From Coriobacteriaceae bacterium (lineage in GTDB: Bacteria; Actinomycetota; Coriobacteriia; Coriobacteriales; Atopobiaceae), in NCBI GenBank assembly GCA_004557505.1, contig SFGZ01000006.1, forward strand, positions 77,047-141,046: a DNA stretch of 64,000 bases, written 5' to 3'. Positions 61,031 through 64,000 of the stretch are shown here, piece after piece (the first letter of the stretch is position 1; the number at the start of each line of letters is the position of its first letter). The notes beneath the pieces are model-generated. The model made no database searches and was not told the origin of the DNA. It was given only the letters and a program-made list of their open reading frames with translations. A program made the translations under genes and the position numbers.

Positions 61031-61999
61031 ATGAGCGAGAGGGTGCAGGAGGTCGAGCCCGAGGTAATCGACGTGCCGGAGGTCATATCGGGCGCGGACA
61101 GGTGGCTCGCGGAGCAGAGGGCCAAGGTGGCCGAGGCCGCGAGGGAGTACGTGCCGCACGAGATCACGAGCGCCGAGGACTACCGCGAGAGCAAGCGGGC
61201 CAGGACGCAGGCCCGCAAGGCGATCAGGGAGGTGGAGGACGCCAGGCGGCGGCAGGTGGGGGCCATCAAGGACGCCGTGCGCGACTTCGAGTCGCAGGTG
61301 CGCGACCTGCTGGCACCGCTCTCGGGCGTCGACGAGGGCTACAGGTCGGCGCTCTCCGAGTGGGAGCGGATGTGCGTCGAGTCCCGCACGCAGGAGGTCG
61401 CGGCCTGGTACGCGGAGACGCAGGGCGACGTGGCCGCGCTGGTGCCCTTCGAGACCGTCTGGAAGCGGTTCGCACACGAGAGGAAGTGGGACCTGTACAG
61501 CGCGAACCTCGTCGCAATCGAGAACGACGTGAGCGAGGTGGTGGGGACCATCGAGCGCGACCTCGGGACCATCGGAGGCATGGGGTACGAGCCGCAGGAC
61601 GCAGAGGCCCTGCGCGCCGAGTACCTGCGGACGCTCGACCTGGAGGGGTCGTGCCGGCGCATACAGGCGCTGCGCGAGCAGAGGGACCGCATGGCCGAGG
61701 CGGAGCGGGCGAGGCGCGAGCGCATGGCGGCCGAGGCCCCCAAGCCCCCCGCAGACGCCCCGACAGGGCCACAGGACGCGACCAGAGCCCCCGAAGCGCC
61801 CGAACCCGCGCAAGTGCCCGCCGAGGCGGCGACGGAGCCGCAGGAGGCCCCACAGAGGCTCGCGGCCGGTGCGCCCGGGAGGGTGCTGGTCTTCCGCGTG
61901 ACCGTGCCCGAGGAGCGGGCGCGGGAGTTCGTCGCGGCGATGAGGGCGATCCCGGGGGTACACGGCGGCCCCTGGCGCGGCGAGGGGGATGGTGAGTAG
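61031..61999 (+). CDS. DUF1351-like phage protein
   Basis: A 322-residue helical protein. SAEDYRESKRARTQARKAIR, then EVEDARRRQVGAIKDAVRDF, is the DUF1351 coiled-coil opening. A proline/alanine-rich linker (about 240-285) joins a small C-terminal domain (VLVFRVTVPEERAREFVAAM). Members sit beside recombination genes in phages; the function is unknown. The ATG at 61031 has GGAGGT six bases before. Confidence 0.75.
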   Translation: MSERVQEVEPEVIDVPEVISGADRWLAEQRAKVAEAAREYVPHEITSAEDYRESKRARTQARKAIREVEDARRRQVGAIKDAVRDFESQVRDLLAPLSGVDEGYRSALSEWERMCVESRTQEVAAWYAETQGDVAALVPFETVWKRFAHERKWDLYSANLVAIENDVSEVVGTIERDLGTIGGMGYEPQDAEALRAEYLRTLDLEGSCRRIQALREQRDRMAEAERARRERMAAEAPKPPADAPTGPQDATRAPEAPEPAQVPAEAATEPQEAPQRLAAGAPGRVLVFRVTVPEERAREFVAAMRAIPGVHGGPWRGEGDGE

Positions 62000-62001
62000 G
62001 C

Positions 62002-62868
62002 ATGGCACAGGCACAGGCGGCTACGGAACTGGCGGCGCGGAAGCCCGCGCGGCTCACGATGCAGGACACGATCAACTTCGCTAAATCGGTGGCGGGCGGC
62101 TCGCTCCTCCCGCGCGACTACCAGCGCAACCCCGCGAACGTCATCATCGCGGTGAACCTCGGGCAGTCCATGGGCCTCAGCCCGGCCGAGAGCCTCTACC
62201 GGATAAACGTCATCCAGGGCAAGCCCACGGCATCGGCCGAGCTGATAGCGGCCCAGGTGCGCAAGGCCGGCCACAAGCTGCGCATCGAGAAGGACGAGGC
62301 GCGCCAGAGCGTGACCGCGACCATCGTGCGCTGCGACGACCCCGACTACCCGATATCCGAGACGAGGGACGCGGAGTGGGCGCGGCGCATGGGTCTGGCG
62401 TCCAAGGACAACTACCGCATGCAGCCGATGACCATGCTCACGTGGCGCGCCATCACGGCGGCCGCCAGGGAGGCGTGCCCGGAGGCGCTCTACGGCGTGG
62501 CCTACACGCCGGACGAGATGCACGACATGGACCCGCAGCCGGCCCAGGACGCCACCGTGGCGCCGCAGCCGGACCGGGGAGGACAGGCGGACCTGGGCGC
62601 GGTGCGCGCGGCCTACGCGGCCTACAGGCGCGCCACGGGGGCCACGAACGAGGAGGCGGTGCATGCGGTGTGCGCGGCTGTTGGCGCCACCGACATGCGC
62701 TCCATGACGCAGACGCAGGCGGACCAGGCGGCAGCGTGGCTCTCCGCGCACGCCGCCCCGGACGCCCCGCAGCAGCCGCAGGCCGCACCCAAGCCGGAGC
62801 CGGAGCCCGAGCCCGAGTACGAGGAGCCCGCGCAGCCGGAGGTCGCGGAAGAGGACCTCAACTTCTAA
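62002..62868 (+). CDS. recT: RecT-family single-strand annealing protein with SSB-like C-terminal tip
   Basis: A 288-residue RecT-like protein: FAKSVAGGSLLPRDYQRNPA, then NVIIAVNLGQSMGLSPAESL and INVIQGKPTASAELIAAQVR, typical of RecT annealing proteins. The C-terminus is a proline/glutamate linker ending EEDLNF, which resembles the acidic SSB tip. It should anneal single-stranded DNA in phage recombination. It lies 16 bp before ssb. Confidence 0.82.
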   Translation: MAQAQAATELAARKPARLTMQDTINFAKSVAGGSLLPRDYQRNPANVIIAVNLGQSMGLSPAESLYRINVIQGKPTASAELIAAQVRKAGHKLRIEKDEARQSVTATIVRCDDPDYPISETRDAEWARRMGLASKDNYRMQPMTMLTWRAITAAAREACPEALYGVAYTPDEMHDMDPQPAQDATVAPQPDRGGQADLGAVRAAYAAYRRATGATNEEAVHAVCAAVGATDMRSMTQTQADQAAAWLSAHAAPDAPQQPQAAPKPEPEPEPEYEEPAQPEVAEEDLNF

Positions 62869-62884
62869 GGTAAGGGGATACGAG

Positions 62885-63331
62885 ATGGCAATCAACAGGG
62901 TGTGCATATCGGGAAACCTGACGAGGGACCCGGAGCTGCGGCAGACGCCCGGCGGCACGCAGGTGCTCGGCGTCGGCGTGGCGGTCAACGACCGCAGGAA
63001 GAACCAGCAGACGGGCCAGTGGGAGGACGTGCCCAACTTCGTGGACTGCGTGGTCTTCGGCAACCGCGCCGGGGCGCTGTCCGCGATCCTGCACAGGGGC
63101 GACAAGGTGGCGGTAGACGGGCGCCTCCGCTACAGCTCCTGGGAGGCCAGGGACGGCTCGAGGCGCTCGAAGCTCGAGGTGATCGCGGAGGAGGTCGAGC
63201 TGATGCAGCGCCCGCGCCAGGCGGCGCAGCCCGGCTACGCCGCGCCCGCGCCGCAGCCCTGCCAGCCCACGCCCGGGCAGGCGGCGGCACCGGCGGCGGG
63301 CGACCCGTACGACGACGAGATCCCGTTCTAG
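62885..63331 (+). CDS. ssb: single-stranded DNA-binding protein
   Basis: A 148-residue SSB. The OB fold spans about 1-105 (INRVCISGNLTRDPELRQTP; FVDCVVFGNRAGALSAIL), a glutamine/proline/alanine linker follows, and the tip DDEIPF is intact. It binds phage single-stranded DNA and recruits partner proteins through the tip. Confidence 0.95.
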   Translation: MAINRVCISGNLTRDPELRQTPGGTQVLGVGVAVNDRRKNQQTGQWEDVPNFVDCVVFGNRAGALSAILHRGDKVAVDGRLRYSSWEARDGSRRSKLEVIAEEVELMQRPRQAAQPGYAAPAPQPCQPTPGQAAAPAAGDPYDDEIPF

Positions 63332-63344
63332 GGAGGAGACAGAG

Positions 63345-63770
63345 ATGATAGAGAGACCGCACATCACGGAGGGCGTGGCCAGGACGGTCGCGGGCGCGAT
63401 AAGGGACGAGGGCGGGGTGCTGCTCGGCACCCCCGGGTGGTGCGCAGACCACGGCTTCTCCGTCGACGACTACGAGGCGTTCCTGCGGGCGGGCGTGCGC
63501 CAGGGGGCCGAGTACGACTTCCGCGACGCGAACCGGTCGCTCTGCGGCACGGTGTCCACCATGGGCGTGCCGAGGAAGATAGGCGTCGACGGGGACAGGA
63601 TCACGCTCACGGTCGCCATCGAGGACAGCCGGGCGGGCGACGTGGCGCGGCTCATGACGCTCAGGAAGCAGACGTGCGACATAAGCCTCACGCCCGCGAA
63701 CATGCCGCTCCCGCTCGACTACGACGGCGCGCCCTCGGGCGCGCTCCCGCTGCCGACGGTCGCGGAGTAG
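63345..63770 (+). CDS. hypothetical phage protein
   Basis: A 141-residue soluble protein. No family is recognised. It is acidic overall, with a helical N-terminus and a mixed C-terminal part; it has GGGAGGAGA upstream and sits in the early operon 13 bp after ssb. Confidence 0.6.
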   Translation: MIERPHITEGVARTVAGAIRDEGGVLLGTPGWCADHGFSVDDYEAFLRAGVRQGAEYDFRDANRSLCGTVSTMGVPRKIGVDGDRITLTVAIEDSRAGDVARLMTLRKQTCDISLTPANMPLPLDYDGAPSGALPLPTVAE

Positions 63771-63772
63771 CG

Positions 63773-64000
63773 ATGGGCGAGGAGGACATGCCCCCCTTCG
63801 TGCGCGAATCCTACCGCATAGGCAGGCTCACGCACTCGGTGGTGACGCCGGGGGAGCTGGCGGACTGGACCGGCCGCGAGCGCCGCCAGCTCGTGCGCCT
63901 CACCTACAGGCTCGGCCCGGGCGGCCTCGTGCCTCCGCCGGTGAGCCTGGTGGCCGTGTGCGAGCCGGAGGACGCCGACGGCGTGGCGCGCACCATGTCC
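63773..64000 (+). CDS. hypothetical phage protein (3' truncated by window end)
   Basis: Seventy-six residues are visible and the frame is open at the last base. It starts two bases after the preceding stop with GGAG six bases ahead. VTPGELADWTGRERRQLVRL could be a helix-turn-helix-like segment, but no family is recognised. Confidence 0.5.
   Translation, partial: MGEEDMPPFVRESYRIGRLTHSVVTPGELADWTGRERRQLVRLTYRLGPGGLVPPPVSLVAVCEPEDADGVARTMS

Larger units (their letters stand above)
55349..64000. mobile_element. integrated temperate prophage, left part (right end beyond window)
   Basis: Starts with a 45-nt 3' tRNA-Pro fragment, followed by an integrase gene, an accessory DUF3800 gene, a repressor, a divergent cro-like gene and a rightward early operon (antirepressor, DNA-binding protein, RusA, DUF1351, RecT, SSB). 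This order is typical of temperate phages. No structural genes or right attachment site are visible. Confidence 0.85.

Noticed and set aside
1..64000. CRISPR arrays or insertion sequences
   Set aside because: No regularly spaced repeat array and no transposase-like protein was seen; the only mobile-element enzyme is the phage integrase.

Overview
The window is high-GC, densely packed bacterial DNA. The gene complement (LicC/LicD surface decoration, small DUF2304 membrane protein next to a glycosyltransferase, phasin/UbiB pair, LPXTG protein with a VaFE-type repeat, Hcp with a divergent Crp/Fnr regulator, pst-phoU-phoPR cluster) suggests a host-associated anaerobe or facultative anaerobe of the Coriobacteriia, close to Olsenella or Atopobium. 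This assignment is an inference; no rRNA or taxonomic marker lies in the window.

Layout. 1-8311: surface-glycan locus with a truncated ABC permease, a LicC-like cytidylyltransferase fused to a winged helix, a GT4 and two GT2 enzymes, a Wzx-type flippase and two LicD phosphotransferases. 8402-20760: housekeeping and accessory genes (cold-shock protein, HAD enzymes, a large TPR protein, a DUF1015 protein, phasin plus UbiB kinase, a GNAT/YpsA-like fusion, PHP phosphatase, MFS permease and divergent AraC regulator). 20911-25215: MarR-controlled heterodimeric ABC exporter. 25562-32882: phosphate regulon pstSCAB1B2-phoU-phoPR. 32904-38975: threonine/aspartate pathway (thrCB divergent from hom-lysC-asd). 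38992-44298: peptidase-like hydrolase, tRNA-Arg, Nudix hydrolase and a polar amino-acid ABC importer. 44533-45232: tRNA-His, tRNA-Lys and an unidentified structured RNA candidate. 45502-47138: LPXTG surface-protein gene split by a run of 23 G. 47488-53552: 1-phosphofructokinase-like kinase, PTS enzyme I, lipid kinase, tRNA-Gly, UDG-family protein, Crp/Fnr regulator. 53656-55248: hcp. 55349-64000: left end and early region of an integrated temperate phage, inserted in the 3' end of a tRNA-Pro gene and running off the window.

How the parts work together. The first 8 kb probably imports or activates choline or aminoethylphosphonate and attaches it to a surface glycan that is flipped across the membrane. 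The pst cluster couples phosphate uptake to a PhoR/PhoP pair, with a Pho-box-like repeat upstream of pstS. The prophage has divergent repressor and cro-like genes, an accessory DUF3800 gene behind the repressor, a BRO-type antirepressor, and a RecT/SSB/RusA recombination module.

Most notable signals: (1) the poly-G tract, where the present length puts signal peptide and body out of frame and one more or two fewer G would join them, so it looks like a phase-variation switch; (2) a candidate structured RNA of about 340 nt with an extended -10 promoter and its own terminator; (3) an unexplained three-copy 25-bp repeat near 50.5 kb; (4) an 86-nt identical block shared by the two pstB genes, pointing to gene conversion; (5) a RecT protein ending in an SSB-like acidic tip; (6) a prophage repressor that seems to lack the self-cleavage lysine, next to an antirepressor gene.
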